Of a DNA stretch of 24,205 nt, positions 13,977 through 22,589 are shown in pieces. Source of the DNA: an uncultured Lachnospiraceae bacterium (GTDB taxonomy: Bacteria; Bacillota; Clostridia; Lachnospirales; Lachnospiraceae); contig CAJTYN010000003.1 in the NCBI GenBank assembly GCA_910584115.1, positions 1 to 24,205 of the forward strand. Direction: 5' to 3'. Every line of letters starts with the position of its first letter. Position 1 is the first letter of the stretch. The translations under genes and the position numbers were made by a program. The notes below the pieces were generated by a model. That model had not been told where the DNA came from, made no database searches, and saw only the letters and a list, made by a program, of their open reading frames with translations.

Positions 13977-15569
13977 TTATCTTCCTACTACACCTGTGCC
14001 ATTGATCAGTTTGTCTAAGGCTTCATCCAATGTGGTCATGAGCCTGGCCGCCGCAGTATAAGACTGCTGGTACTGCATCAGGTTGACGCCTTCCTCGTCT
14101 AAGGATACGCCGGAAACCTGGTCTTTGCTCTGGGCGATGGTATTGATCACAGTGATGTGGTTCTTCAGCAGATTGTCTGTGGACTGCTGGTCGATACCCA
14201 GTGTGGACTCTATATTAACATAGTAATTGTAAAAATTTCCGTTAAATAAGGATGGTTTCGGGTTCAGTGTGGAATTCGGGTCGTGGAAATCCCGGTTCGC
14301 ATTCAGGGCCTCCAGGATCTTATTGATATTATCATTCTGCGTCGTACCGGACTCAGGATCGATCTTTGTCTTTAATTTGACAGTTCCTTTGATCCAGTCA
14401 TCATTGACCATGATATTGGCCGCGGTAAATTTTGCAGATCCGTCGCTGGTGGTGAATAGGGGACCGCCGTCGCCCGCCGGATTGCCTGTGCTGTCATTAC
14501 TCTTTTCGTTCAGTTTGTTTAATACGGTGGCAAATTCACTGACCAGCAGGTCGAAGGATTGTTCGTAGTAGCCGAATCCCTTCTCTGTGGTCGCGTCGCC
14601 GTCGAAGACGCCCGAACTGTTCAGCATGTTCAAAGTCCCGGTAAACGTACCGCCCTTGATATTGATCGATGGGGTGGCGGGATTTCCGGTCTTCTCTGTG
14701 ATATTGGTCTGGGTGGTGCCATCTGTGCCTGTGTAGGTCACGGCTGTAAATTTATCCGCTGTATTTGAAGAGAACTCTCCGTATTTATCGTGGTCGATCA
14801 GCAGGGGATTGCTCCTGTCATCAGTCAGCAGCTTGATCTTGACATTCTCGACTTTCTCTGTTGAGGACAGCCATTGATCTTCGTAGGTGACTTCGATGGG
14901 CACATAGCTGGCCAGATCGTCGATCAGGTCATTTCTCTGGTCGCGCAGTTCCAATGCCGGGTAGCCGAGCACTTCACTGCTCTTGATGGTCTTATTTAAT
15001 TCCGAGATGTCTTTCAGAAGCTCATTGATCTTGCGCACGGAATTTTTTTCAAAATCATCCGTCACCTGCTGGCGCTTGCTGGCGAGAGAACTGGCGTTAA
15101 AATGAAACAGATTTACCAGAGACTGCATAGAAGCGCGCACGATGGAATCATCCAGTTCGGCTCCTGTAGAATTAGCCAGATCCAGTAATTTACTCTCGAT
15201 ATCGGAGAACGCATCTTTGATCGCGCTCTTCATCGTCTCGTCAAATACAGATTCGAGTTCTTCCAATACGGACGCTTTGGCGTCTGATTCGCCTACGTTG
15301 GCCATCTGGTTCCTGTATTGGATGTCCAGATAGGGGTCGCGGATCTGTGAGACTCCTGTGATCAGGACGCCGTTCCCGATCTGTGCGACATAGTCTGTGG
15401 CCGCATAATTGCCGTATCCCGGGGCAAAACTGGTCTGATCCAGGCGCTGCCGGGTATAACCCTGCGTGTAGACGTTCGATATATTCTGACCGGTCACATC
15501 CAGGGCCTTCATGCTGGCGCTCATGGCGCCGCGGGCCACGGAGAAACCGGCAAAGGTCGCTCGTAACAT
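13977..15569 (-). CDS. flgK: Flagellar hook-associated protein 1 (FlgK)
   Basis: A 530-residue FlgK. The N-terminal axial helix has ARGAMSASMKALDVTGQNISNVYTQGYTRQ in two halves (about 13-42), the flagellar rod/hook protein signature. The C-terminal segment contains GVSLDEEGVNLMQYQQSYTAAARLM, the conserved export/assembly end. It forms the first ring on the hook. Length is in the normal range. The ribosome site GGAGGGATGAG is 3-4 bases from the ATG. It lies 21 bases downstream of its chaperone gene flgN and upstream of flgL, the usual order. Confidence 0.96.
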   Translation of the reverse strand: MLRATFAGFSVARGAMSASMKALDVTGQNISNVYTQGYTRQRLDQTSFAPGYGNYAATDYVAQIGNGVLITGVSQIRDPYLDIQYRNQMANVGESDAKASVLEELESVFDETMKSAIKDAFSDIESKLLDLANSTGAELDDSIVRASMQSLVNLFHFNASSLASKRQQVTDDFEKNSVRKINELLKDISELNKTIKSSEVLGYPALELRDQRNDLIDDLASYVPIEVTYEDQWLSSTEKVENVKIKLLTDDRSNPLLIDHDKYGEFSSNTADKFTAVTYTGTDGTTQTNITEKTGNPATPSINIKGGTFTGTLNMLNSSGVFDGDATTEKGFGYYEQSFDLLVSEFATVLNKLNEKSNDSTGNPAGDGGPLFTTSDGSAKFTAANIMVNDDWIKGTVKLKTKIDPESGTTQNDNINKILEALNANRDFHDPNSTLNPKPSLFNGNFYNYYVNIESTLGIDQQSTDNLLKNHITVINTIAQSKDQVSGVSLDEEGVNLMQYQQSYTAAARLMTTLDEALDKLINGTGVVGR

Positions 15570-15590
15570 ACTCTCATCCCTCCATATCCG

Positions 15591-16067
15591 TTAGATCTTG
15601 GTGCTTGTAAAGTGCTTATCGGATCCGCCGGTCTTTTTTTCGTTTCCTTTATTATTGTATGATCTATTTTCTTCCGCCGCTTTTTTTGCGAGGATCGTGT
15701 TGATATGATGAAGGCTGATCTCCAGGGCTTTCTGCGCGCTGTCCTTCGTGTCGTTGAATCGCCGCGTGGAATCTGCCAATCGGTCAAATAAAGGCTTAAG
15801 CTCTTCTCTTTCAACATCATTGACCTGGGACAGGATCTGTTTGAACGACATGCCCTCCCACCCCAGGTCTTTTTGTATCGCTTCGCGTTTTTTGTCCAGG
15901 CCCCGCAGCTTCATGACGGCGACCTGTTCTTTTTTCATCGTCTCTTCGACAAAGGTGACCCGGTTCTTCTGGACCGCGTCCAGTTTTTCCGCTTCGGTCT
16001 CATCAAGATCCTCCAGGAGTGTGATCAGGTCACCGACGATCTTTTTGAAATCCCCCAGGTCATGCAT
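15591..16067 (-). CDS. flgN: FlgN-like flagellar export chaperone
   Basis: A 158-residue, highly charged and almost wholly helical protein with heptad-like Leu/Ile spacing at about 8-110, the layout of the FlgN family. FlgN binds unfolded FlgK and FlgL and delivers them to the export gate. Sequence conservation in this family is low, so the call rests on helical make-up, length and its place between flgM and flgK. Its ATG overlaps the flgM stop by 8 bases (ATGCATGA), giving coupled translation. The C-terminal 25 residues are basic and probably disordered. Confidence 0.85.
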   Translation of the reverse strand: MHDLGDFKKIVGDLITLLEDLDETEAEKLDAVQKNRVTFVEETMKKEQVAVMKLRGLDKKREAIQKDLGWEGMSFKQILSQVNDVEREELKPLFDRLADSTRRFNDTKDSAQKALEISLHHINTILAKKAAEENRSYNNKGNEKKTGGSDKHFTSTKI

Positions 16068-16386
16068 GGAAGTCGTCCCCCCAGTGGAACAGCATACGAG
16101 ATGCGATCTGATCGAACTGGATACGGTATGTACCGTTCCTGATCTGTTCCTTGATGTCCTGGATCTTTTCTTCAGGATTCTGCGTACTGTGCACTTCCCC
16201 GGATACTGCCTGGGCTAAAGAAGATGAAAAGGTTTTTTCAGCAATCTGCCTGGAGTCAGACTGGATGATGATAGCGTCATAGTTGCTACGACCTGCCTTC
16301 TCTATATTCATGTTCTTTGCAGTAGCTTTCGCAACCGGAGGAAGCTCAGTATGGTACTTTGACATATTATTTAATGATATTTTCAT
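16060..16386 (-). CDS. flgM: Anti-sigma-28 factor FlgM
   Basis: A 108-residue FlgM. The N-terminal half is polar and disordered, and the C-terminal half has SRQIAEKTFSSSLAQAV and then EEKIQDIKEQIRNGTYRI, the family's sigma-binding helices ending in IASRML. FlgM holds sigma-28 until it is exported through the finished hook. I start at ATG 16386 because AAAGGAG lies 8 bases upstream; the longer frame begins at a TTG inside that site. A sigma-28-like site lies upstream, which would fit a feedback circuit. It overlaps flgN by 8 bases. Confidence 0.92.
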   Translation of the reverse strand: MKISLNNMSKYHTELPPVAKATAKNMNIEKAGRSNYDAIIIQSDSRQIAEKTFSSSLAQAVSGEVHSTQNPEEKIQDIKEQIRNGTYRIQFDQIASRMLFHWGDDFHA

Positions 16387-16436
16387 GTTCCATACTCCTT
16401 TCGACAATTGCTGAGAATACTTCTCTTATATATAAA

Positions 16437-16463
16437 GTATCGCCATTTTACGGGAAATATTAA
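16437..16463 (-). promoter_or_regulatory. Candidate sigma-28 promoter for flgM
   Basis: On the minus strand: TTAA, 15 bases, then GGCGATAC, compared with the Gram-positive sigma-28 consensus TAAA-N15-GCCGATAA (3/4 and 6/8 matches). It is 50 bases upstream of the flgM start, in the only gap of notable size in the cluster. Confidence 0.45.
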
Positions 16464-16480
16464 GGGCAAGTTTCCATAAA

Positions 16481-17536
16481 TCATAATTTATTTAGGTGAT
16501 TCATCAGTACGTTGGCGATATTTGCGCAGGAAGCCTGCTGGCAGACAGCGCCGATGTTCTGCGCCACCATAGGCATGCCGTAGACGACGCAGGAGTCCTT
16601 GTCCTGTCCGATCGTATAGGATCCTTTTTTGCGCATGGCTAAGAGACCGTCTGCCCCGTCTTTGCCCATGCCGGTCAGGATGATGCCGATGCCGTTCCTG
16701 CCCACGCTCTTGGCCATGGAGTGGAACAGGACGTCCACGGAGGGTCGATGGCCGCTGACTTTTTCACCGGAATAGCAGCGCACAGTGTAGGAGACGCCTA
16801 CCCGGACCACTTCCATCTGCAGATTGCCGGGGGCGATGAGTATGCGGCCTTTTACGATCTTATCGCCGTTTTCCGCTTCTTTTGCCTCCATCTTGCATAT
16901 GCGGTTCAGGCGTTCCGCGTACATCTTGGTAAAGCCCTCGGGCATGTGCTGGGTGACCACGATCCCCGGTGTATCCGCGGGCAGGTTGCGCACTACTTCC
17001 AGGGTGGCTTCGGTGCCGCCTGTAGAAGCGCCGATCGCGATCACGGTATTGTTCTGCGAGAGGGCGGACATATTGCATTTTAGGGAAGCGCCGCGGGTGA
17101 TCGTGGGGAGGGCGGAGGGTGTGCCCGGCACCTTGACCTTAGCCTTGGCGGCGATGGATATCTTGAGTGTCAGGGAGTTGATGAAAGTCTTGACATCGTA
17201 TTCCCTCGACATGTCCGGTTTGCTCACGAAGTCCACAGCGCCGGCCCGCAGAGCGTCGAAAACGCTCAAGTTCAGCGATGAGACCAGTATGATTGGGACA
17301 GGATATTTCGGCAGGAACTGTTTTACGAAGTCGATGCCGCTCATACGGGGCATCTCAACATCGCAGGTCACCACGTCGGGCTTGAGCTGAAGGATCTTTT
17401 TCTGCGCGTCAAAAGCATCTACGGCGTAGCCGATGATGTCCAGGTTCGGTTTTTTGGATAGATTGTTGATGAGGACCTTGCGGAAGAGCATGGAATCATC
17501 GACGACCAACACCCTTATTTTTTTGTTTTGGATCAT
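16481..17536 (-). CDS. cheB: Chemotaxis protein-glutamate methylesterase CheB
   Basis: A 351-residue CheB that removes methyl groups from chemoreceptors. The receiver domain (about 7-120) has Asp13/Asp14, the phospho-acceptor Asp59 in TCDVEMP, Ser86 and Lys106 in VSKPD. The esterase domain (about 160-350) has the catalytic triad Ser171 (GASTGG), His197 (TQHMPEGF) and Asp293 (MGKDGADG). All key residues are present. I start at the ATG at 17536; a longer frame begins with TTG at 17560. The AGAAAGG site lies about 11 bases from the ATG, a rather long spacing, so the start is less sure than the gene. Follows cheR by 33 bases. Confidence 0.95.
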   Translation of the reverse strand: MIQNKKIRVLVVDDSMLFRKVLINNLSKKPNLDIIGYAVDAFDAQKKILQLKPDVVTCDVEMPRMSGIDFVKQFLPKYPVPIILVSSLNLSVFDALRAGAVDFVSKPDMSREYDVKTFINSLTLKISIAAKAKVKVPGTPSALPTITRGASLKCNMSALSQNNTVIAIGASTGGTEATLEVVRNLPADTPGIVVTQHMPEGFTKMYAERLNRICKMEAKEAENGDKIVKGRILIAPGNLQMEVVRVGVSYTVRCYSGEKVSGHRPSVDVLFHSMAKSVGRNGIGIILTGMGKDGADGLLAMRKKGSYTIGQDKDSCVVYGMPMVAQNIGAVCQQASCANIANVLMNHLNKL

Positions 17537-17569
17537 GTTTTTCACAGCCTTTCTGATCAAAGTCTAGAT

Positions 17570-18400
17570 TCAGATGACGCCTTCTGTCTTGCGGTAAGTG
17601 GCAGGCATGATATATTCGTAAGGCGTACGCTCTTTGTTCAGGCTCTCTGAATGTCCGATCAGCAGGTAGGCGCCCGGATCCGAAGCCTGGTAAAAACGGT
17701 TTACGAGGGCTTCTTTGGTATCCTGGTCAAAATATATCATGACATTCCTGCAGAATATCACATCGAATTTCAACTTGAACTGTATGGGAGACATCAGGTT
17801 GAATGTGCGGTAGATCACGTTGCTGCGCAGCGCTTTGGATACCTCGTAAGTACCCGGCGACCCTTTTACCGGGGTAAAATATCTCCGCTTCCATTCAGGG
17901 GGCAGTTCCCGCAGGGATTCCTCCTCATACAGGCCGGCTTTGGCCTTGCTCAGCACATTATGGGAGATGTCTGTGGCCAGTATCCTGGTATCCCAGGAAC
18001 TGGCCTGGGAACCGAGGAATTCTTTGATGAGCATGGTGATGGTGTAAGGCTCTTCTCCGGAAGAACAGCCGGCGCTCCAGATGCTCATGACGCGGTTTTT
18101 ACTCTTCTTCTCCACTATATAAGGGAGGATCGTATCACGGAAAAAGTCGAAATGCGTTTTTTCACGGTAAAAATACGTGTAGTTCGTGGTCAGTTTATTC
18201 AACATGATCTCATTGTCTTTTCCGCTCTTTTTTGAGACGATGTGATCCACATATCCGGTAAAATCCTTATAGCCCATCCCGGATACCGTACTGGAGAGAC
18301 GGCTGGTTATGAGCTGGCGTTTTTTGCTCAGGTCGATGCCGTAGTTAGATTTCACAAAGTTCACCAGGCGCGTAAAATCCTGGTCAGAGATATTTAACAT
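17570..18400 (-). CDS. cheR: Chemotaxis methyltransferase CheR
   Basis: A 276-residue CheR. The N-terminal helical domain (about 1-75) starts MLNISDQDFTRLVNFVKSNYGID. The SAM-dependent domain includes NYTYFYREKTHFDFF, the SAM-binding WSAGCSSGEEPYTI (about 108-121), ILATDIS, and VIFCRNVMIYFD (about 212-223). It methylates receptor glutamates for adaptation, opposing CheB. The ATG follows GGAGGACACC. It lies 17 bases after cheW. The ending SESLNKERTPYEYIMPATYRK is typical for the family. Confidence 0.96.
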   Translation of the reverse strand: MLNISDQDFTRLVNFVKSNYGIDLSKKRQLITSRLSSTVSGMGYKDFTGYVDHIVSKKSGKDNEIMLNKLTTNYTYFYREKTHFDFFRDTILPYIVEKKSKNRVMSIWSAGCSSGEEPYTITMLIKEFLGSQASSWDTRILATDISHNVLSKAKAGLYEEESLRELPPEWKRRYFTPVKGSPGTYEVSKALRSNVIYRTFNLMSPIQFKLKFDVIFCRNVMIYFDQDTKEALVNRFYQASDPGAYLLIGHSESLNKERTPYEYIMPATYRKTEGVI

Positions 18401-18417
18401 GGTGTCCTCCTATCAGT

Positions 18418-18906
18418 TCACATCATCTGTGTATCGACCAGCTGCTGGCAGTCTAAGAGGAGTACCACGTTGTTCACATCCAGGGAGATCATGCCGTTGA
18501 CCAGTTCCTGCTGGTTGTTCACCGGCACGGGCGCGATCTTGTTCAGTTCGGCGTCCACCACTTGGGAGACGGAATCCACGATGATGCCTAAGGAGATCGA
18601 GTCGATGTCCAGGACGATGATGCAGGTCGCGCTGTTCCCGTCCATGATGGAAGGTTTCCCCAGGCGCAGACGGATGTCCACGATGGGGATGATCTGCCCT
18701 CTTAAATTGATGATCCCTTTGATGTATTCCGGTACCATGGGCAGGGTGGTGATCGTGTGGTTCGTGATGATCTCGATCACGTATTTGGTGTTCACGGCAA
18801 AAGTCAAGTCGGCAGAGTGGAAAGTGAGGAACCGCTCTTTTTCCACTTCCACCTCTGTGCTCTCATCTAAATCGTCATCTATGATGATCTTCGTATCTTC
18901 AGACAT
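18418..18906 (-). CDS. cheW: Chemotaxis coupling protein CheW
   Basis: A 162-residue single-domain CheW linking receptors to CheA. After an acidic N-terminal extension of about 22 residues (DDDLDESTEVEVEKE) the fold shows FLTFHSADLTFAVNTKYVIEII, YIKGIINLRGQIIPIVDIRLRLG and LGIIVDSVSQVVDAE. I start at ATG 18906, where GGAGG lies 9 bases upstream; the frame extends to a TTG at 18927 that includes that site. It comes 39 bases after cheA. The acidic leader is unusual but harmless to the fold. Confidence 0.95.
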   Translation of the reverse strand: MSEDTKIIIDDDLDESTEVEVEKERFLTFHSADLTFAVNTKYVIEIITNHTITTLPMVPEYIKGIINLRGQIIPIVDIRLRLGKPSIMDGNSATCIIVLDIDSISLGIIVDSVSQVVDAELNKIAPVPVNNQQELVNGMISLDVNNVVLLLDCQQLVDTQMM

Positions 18907-18945
18907 TTTTATGATCCTCCAATCCAAATATTATGCTGCGGCATC

Positions 18946-21072
18946 TTAATACTGGGCCATCTCGTAAAGGCTCAAGATATCCAGGATGATACTGATATTT
19001 CCGTTTCCTAAGATCGTACATCCGCTGATACCGGAGTTCTTGATGTTAAAACTGCTCAGATAGGATGGCAGCGGTTTTACGACCACCTGCTGCTCGCCCA
19101 TGAGTTCGTCGACGAACAGACAGTAGGATGTGTCGCTGGCCTCCACCCATATCAGGATGCCGTCCTCGATGCTGGTGATATCCGTCTCTACATTATAGAG
19201 CTGGTGTACGCGGATGATCGGGTAAAATTCGTCCATGCACTTGACGATCTCGTTGCCGTTGGCATCGTACACCACGTCTTCGTTGGAGACTTTGAAGGAC
19301 TGGCGGATATTCGCGATCGGCACGGTGAAGATCGACTGGCCCACCGCGATCTCCATACCGTCTACGATGGCCATCGTCAGCGGGATCTTCAGCGTGGTGC
19401 AGCTTCCCTGTCCAAGTTCACTGGAGATGGAGACTGTGCCGCCGACTGCTTCCACGTTCCTTTTTACCACGTCCATGCCCACGCCGCGGCCGGAGTATTC
19501 GGTGACTTCCTCGTTGGTGGAGAAGCCCGGGAGCAGCAGCAGGCTCAAGATCTCTTTCTTCGTATATTCGCTCTCTGGTTTGGTCAGAAGGCCGTTGTTG
19601 GCCGCCTTTGCCAGGATCTTCTCGGTATCCATGCCGTAGCCGTCATCCTCGACTTTGATGATGACCTCGCTGCCGGTATGGGTCGCGGAGAGGATGATCT
19701 CGGCCTGGGGATCCTTGCCCGCCGCGATCCTTTCTTCGGCGCTCACTTCCACGCCGTGGTCCATGGAATTGCGGACGATGTGCATGATCGGGTCGCCGAT
19801 CCCGTCCACGATGGATTTATCCAGCTCTGTATCTTCGCCGATGATCGTCAGGCGTACGTCCTTATTTAATTTCTGTTTCATATCCCGCACGATACGGTTC
19901 ATCTTCTGGAACACGCCGGATACAGGGACCATGCGCAGGGACATGGCGAGATCCTGGAGATCCTTGGTGAGTTTGCCCAGCTGGCGGGAGGATTTCATGA
20001 AGTTATCCAGCTTCAGTCCCTGGATGTCCGGGGAGGATGTGACCATGGATTCTGTGATCACGATCTCGCCTACGATCGCCACCAGGGCGTCTAATTTGGA
20101 CAGATTCACACTGATCAGGCTCTGTTTTACGGGACCGCTGTGGGATCTTGCCGCGTTGGCCGCCGGGGCCTGTGACTGTTTGGTCGGAGCTTCGGTGCTG
20201 GCCGCGGGCGCCGCCGGTTCTTTTACAGGAGCTGCCGTCCCTTCCACCGGAGCCTGCTGCTGCTCCATCGGGGCCTGCTCGGATCTCTTTAACCGGGCGT
20301 TCTCGATCACCTCGTAGGAATGGATGTGGCTGGTGCCGGTGATCACGGTGATCACTTTCTCGATGTGCTCTTCCTCATCCAGAGCCAGGAAAAAGCCGTT
20401 CTCCACGATCGTCTGGGAGGAACCGCTGTTTGTCTCTACATCGTCCGGGTAGAACCGGAAGGGAAGCTCTAAGTCCTGCAGAGCGTTCACCAGCATGAAT
20501 GCCCGCAGATTCTCCATCCCGCATCCCTCTTCGAACAGGACTTTGATGAAGAAAGGCGCGTCGTCGTCCGGGCAGTTGGCCAGTTCCATATTGAGCTCGG
20601 CCACGGAAGCGCCCTCCGCTGCGCCGGCTGTATCCTGCACTTCTTCCGATCCGTCAGATCGGTCGCTGATTTTATTGAGGAAACTATTAATTTCCCCGAT
20701 GATGTTGTCGATATTCTCAGTAAGTGGTTCATTGTTTTCTACTTTTTCGATCTCAGACCGCAGCATATCTGTGGATTTGAACATGAGATTGAACAGAGAT
20801 TTTTTCAGTTCCGGGGCAATGGAATCCATGCCGTTTTCACGGATATAGAAAAACAGATCTTCAATATGGTGTGCGATCTGATTCAAGGAAGTAAACTCCA
20901 TCATTGCAGACGAGCCTTTGATGGTGTGCATGATACGGAAAATCTCATTTACGTCATCTGTGCTAAATTCTTCGACTTTCTCTGCCTCGATGAGCAGTTC
21001 GTCGAGCTGCTCCATCAGAGAGTTCGTCTCGAATAGATACATATCAAGCATGCTATCTGTACCGTTATCCAT
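18946..21072 (-). CDS. cheA: Chemotaxis histidine kinase CheA
   Basis: A 708-residue CheA with all five domains. P1 (about 1-130) carries phospho-His49 in RIMHTIKGSS. A P2-like domain (about 158-256) should bind CheY or CheB. An Ala/Pro/Gln linker (262-316) follows. P3 (about 317-380) is the dimer helix pair. P4 (about 385-565) has the N box HIVRNSMDHG (431-440), G1 DDGYGMD (476-482) and G2 GRGVGMD (528-534). P5 (567-708) is CheW-like. The ATG at 21072 is 11 bases after AAGGCGG; a TTG four codons upstream is the alternative. It is the first gene of the minus-strand cluster. Confidence 0.96.
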   Translation of the reverse strand: MDNGTDSMLDMYLFETNSLMEQLDELLIEAEKVEEFSTDDVNEIFRIMHTIKGSSAMMEFTSLNQIAHHIEDLFFYIRENGMDSIAPELKKSLFNLMFKSTDMLRSEIEKVENNEPLTENIDNIIGEINSFLNKISDRSDGSEEVQDTAGAAEGASVAELNMELANCPDDDAPFFIKVLFEEGCGMENLRAFMLVNALQDLELPFRFYPDDVETNSGSSQTIVENGFFLALDEEEHIEKVITVITGTSHIHSYEVIENARLKRSEQAPMEQQQAPVEGTAAPVKEPAAPAASTEAPTKQSQAPAANAARSHSGPVKQSLISVNLSKLDALVAIVGEIVITESMVTSSPDIQGLKLDNFMKSSRQLGKLTKDLQDLAMSLRMVPVSGVFQKMNRIVRDMKQKLNKDVRLTIIGEDTELDKSIVDGIGDPIMHIVRNSMDHGVEVSAEERIAAGKDPQAEIILSATHTGSEVIIKVEDDGYGMDTEKILAKAANNGLLTKPESEYTKKEILSLLLLPGFSTNEEVTEYSGRGVGMDVVKRNVEAVGGTVSISSELGQGSCTTLKIPLTMAIVDGMEIAVGQSIFTVPIANIRQSFKVSNEDVVYDANGNEIVKCMDEFYPIIRVHQLYNVETDITSIEDGILIWVEASDTSYCLFVDELMGEQQVVVKPLPSYLSSFNIKNSGISGCTILGNGNISIILDILSLYEMAQY

Positions 21073-21088
21073 AATTTTCAACACCGCC

Positions 21089-21117
21089 TTGTATTTTATT
21101 AAAATTTTGTATATAGT
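21089..21117 (+). promoter_or_regulatory. Possible sigma-A promoter of the FliK-like/FlhX unit
   Basis: TTGTAT (21089-21094), 17 bases, TATAGT (21112-21117). The -35 is weak. It lies in the 95-base gap shared with the divergent cheA gene. Confidence 0.35.
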
Positions 21118-21121
21118 ATGT

Positions 21122-21149
21122 ATATCGACATAACGGATAGAAAAATTAA
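21122..21149 (-). promoter_or_regulatory. Candidate sigma-28 promoter for cheA
   Basis: On the minus strand: TTAA, 16 bases, GTCGATAT, near the sigma-28 form TAAA-N15-GCCGATAA. It is 50 bases upstream of the cheA start and resembles the site proposed for flgM, including the same TTAA -35. Confidence 0.4.
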
Positions 21150-21167
21150 TATCAATAGGTGGAAAAA

Positions 21168-22589
21168 ATGCCGAATATTTTAAGAGTGACCACGCCCCCC
21201 GCGGGTCTGGATAATAATGTAAAGAATAACCCTTTGACGACCAACGAAAAACAGATACAGAATCCCGTGGATCCGGGAAAGATCGTGCGCCCCGACGGCC
21301 GTGGGGATGCCGGGGACTCCCAGCAGACGAAGCTGGGGCTGAACGCCCAGTCGAATTTCGGGAATTTCATCCAGCAGATCAATGAGGCCCCGCAGCTGAC
21401 CCAGCTCTTTTCCACATTGTTCCTGCAGGGGATGGGCAATATGGTGGAGGCCGGGATCGGGCCGGACCTTGCGGAGGAGATCGCCAAGTTCATGGAGATG
21501 GTGAAGATGAACGACGCACAGCTCCTCGAGCATCTCAAAGACCAGGCGTCCGGCGCTGTCCGCTATACGGGGACGTTCTATGATATGCTGCGCCAGGTCA
21601 TGAACGAGACACAGTCCGTGGAACTGAAGGCCGGGATCTTAGACTTTTTAAAACAGATCAACGATATGTCCTCCGGCCCTCATCTGCTGGAGAACATCCG
21701 GGGCAACCTGGATACGATCTCTAAATATATGATGCGTTCTGACCGGGAGATGGTCCGGCAGCTGATGGAACAGCTGGACATGAAAGCGCTGCCGGGAGAT
21801 ACGAGGCAGAACGCGGCCTTTTTGAAAAAAGAAGCAATCCCCATGCTGGCGGAATATATCGCCAAGACCCGGGACTTCGGGACCATCCGCGACCTGATCG
21901 GCGTGCTCACCTCCAACACGGCCCGGTACGAGAACGGGAACATGGATAAACTGATCGACAGCTTCGCGAGGCTGATGGATTTCCAGGGATTCCGGGCGAA
22001 GTTCCACGGGATCGATCCGAAGACCCTGCCCCAGATCCTCCAGCATGCGGATCATGAGACGGCCGCGAAGGAGAGCGCCTGGACGGAGAGATTCCTGCAT
22101 ATGGTGGAGTCCGGTATAAAAGGCGAGGCCGGGCTTGAGAACAAACAGGTCTTCCAGAATCTGATGAACGCCGTGCTCTTGAACGAGAGCGTCTACATGC
22201 CGGTCCTCCATCTGATGCTCCCGATCGAGCTGAACGGGCAGACGATGTTCTCGGAGATGTGGATCGACCCGGACGATGAGAGCGGCGCCGCGGACGGCGA
22301 GGGCAGGCGGACGAAGCTCCTGCTCAAATTCGATATCAAGGACTTGGGGTTTTTCGACGTGGTGATCCTGTACGGAAATGAGCGGATGGATATGGACATG
22401 TACCTGTCCTACCCGGAGATCCTGGAAGATAAGGAAAAGGAGATCCACAGCGCGCTGGAGTCGATCATGGCCAACAACGGGATCTCGTTCCGTTCGCTGG
22501 TGCTCGAGAAAGCCTCGGAGCCGGTCGCCATCTCCCAGGTGTTCCCAAAAATATTTGAAAGGAAAAATTCGATCAATGTCACGATTTAA
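21168..22589 (+). CDS. Flagellar FliK-like C-terminal domain protein
   Basis: A 473-residue protein with no clear named match. The first 45 residues are polar and probably disordered. Residues about 60-330 are helical and Met/Leu-rich. The C-terminal 130 residues (from about LHLMLPIELNGQ) alternate beta strands and a helix: TKLLLKFDIKDLGFFDVVILY, then EKEIHSALESIMANNGISFRSLVL. This resembles the hook-length control (Flg_hook) domain of FliK, which contacts FlhB. The next gene is a stand-alone FlhB domain and overlaps it by 14 bases, mirroring the ylqG-ylqH pair of B. subtilis. I start at ATG 21168, 5 bases after AGGTGG; a GTG at 21159 is the alternative. A role in export switching is inferred. 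Confidence 0.65.
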   Translation: MPNILRVTTPPAGLDNNVKNNPLTTNEKQIQNPVDPGKIVRPDGRGDAGDSQQTKLGLNAQSNFGNFIQQINEAPQLTQLFSTLFLQGMGNMVEAGIGPDLAEEIAKFMEMVKMNDAQLLEHLKDQASGAVRYTGTFYDMLRQVMNETQSVELKAGILDFLKQINDMSSGPHLLENIRGNLDTISKYMMRSDREMVRQLMEQLDMKALPGDTRQNAAFLKKEAIPMLAEYIAKTRDFGTIRDLIGVLTSNTARYENGNMDKLIDSFARLMDFQGFRAKFHGIDPKTLPQILQHADHETAAKESAWTERFLHMVESGIKGEAGLENKQVFQNLMNAVLLNESVYMPVLHLMLPIELNGQTMFSEMWIDPDDESGAADGEGRRTKLLLKFDIKDLGFFDVVILYGNERMDMDMYLSYPEILEDKEKEIHSALESIMANNGISFRSLVLEKASEPVAISQVFPKIFERKNSINVTI

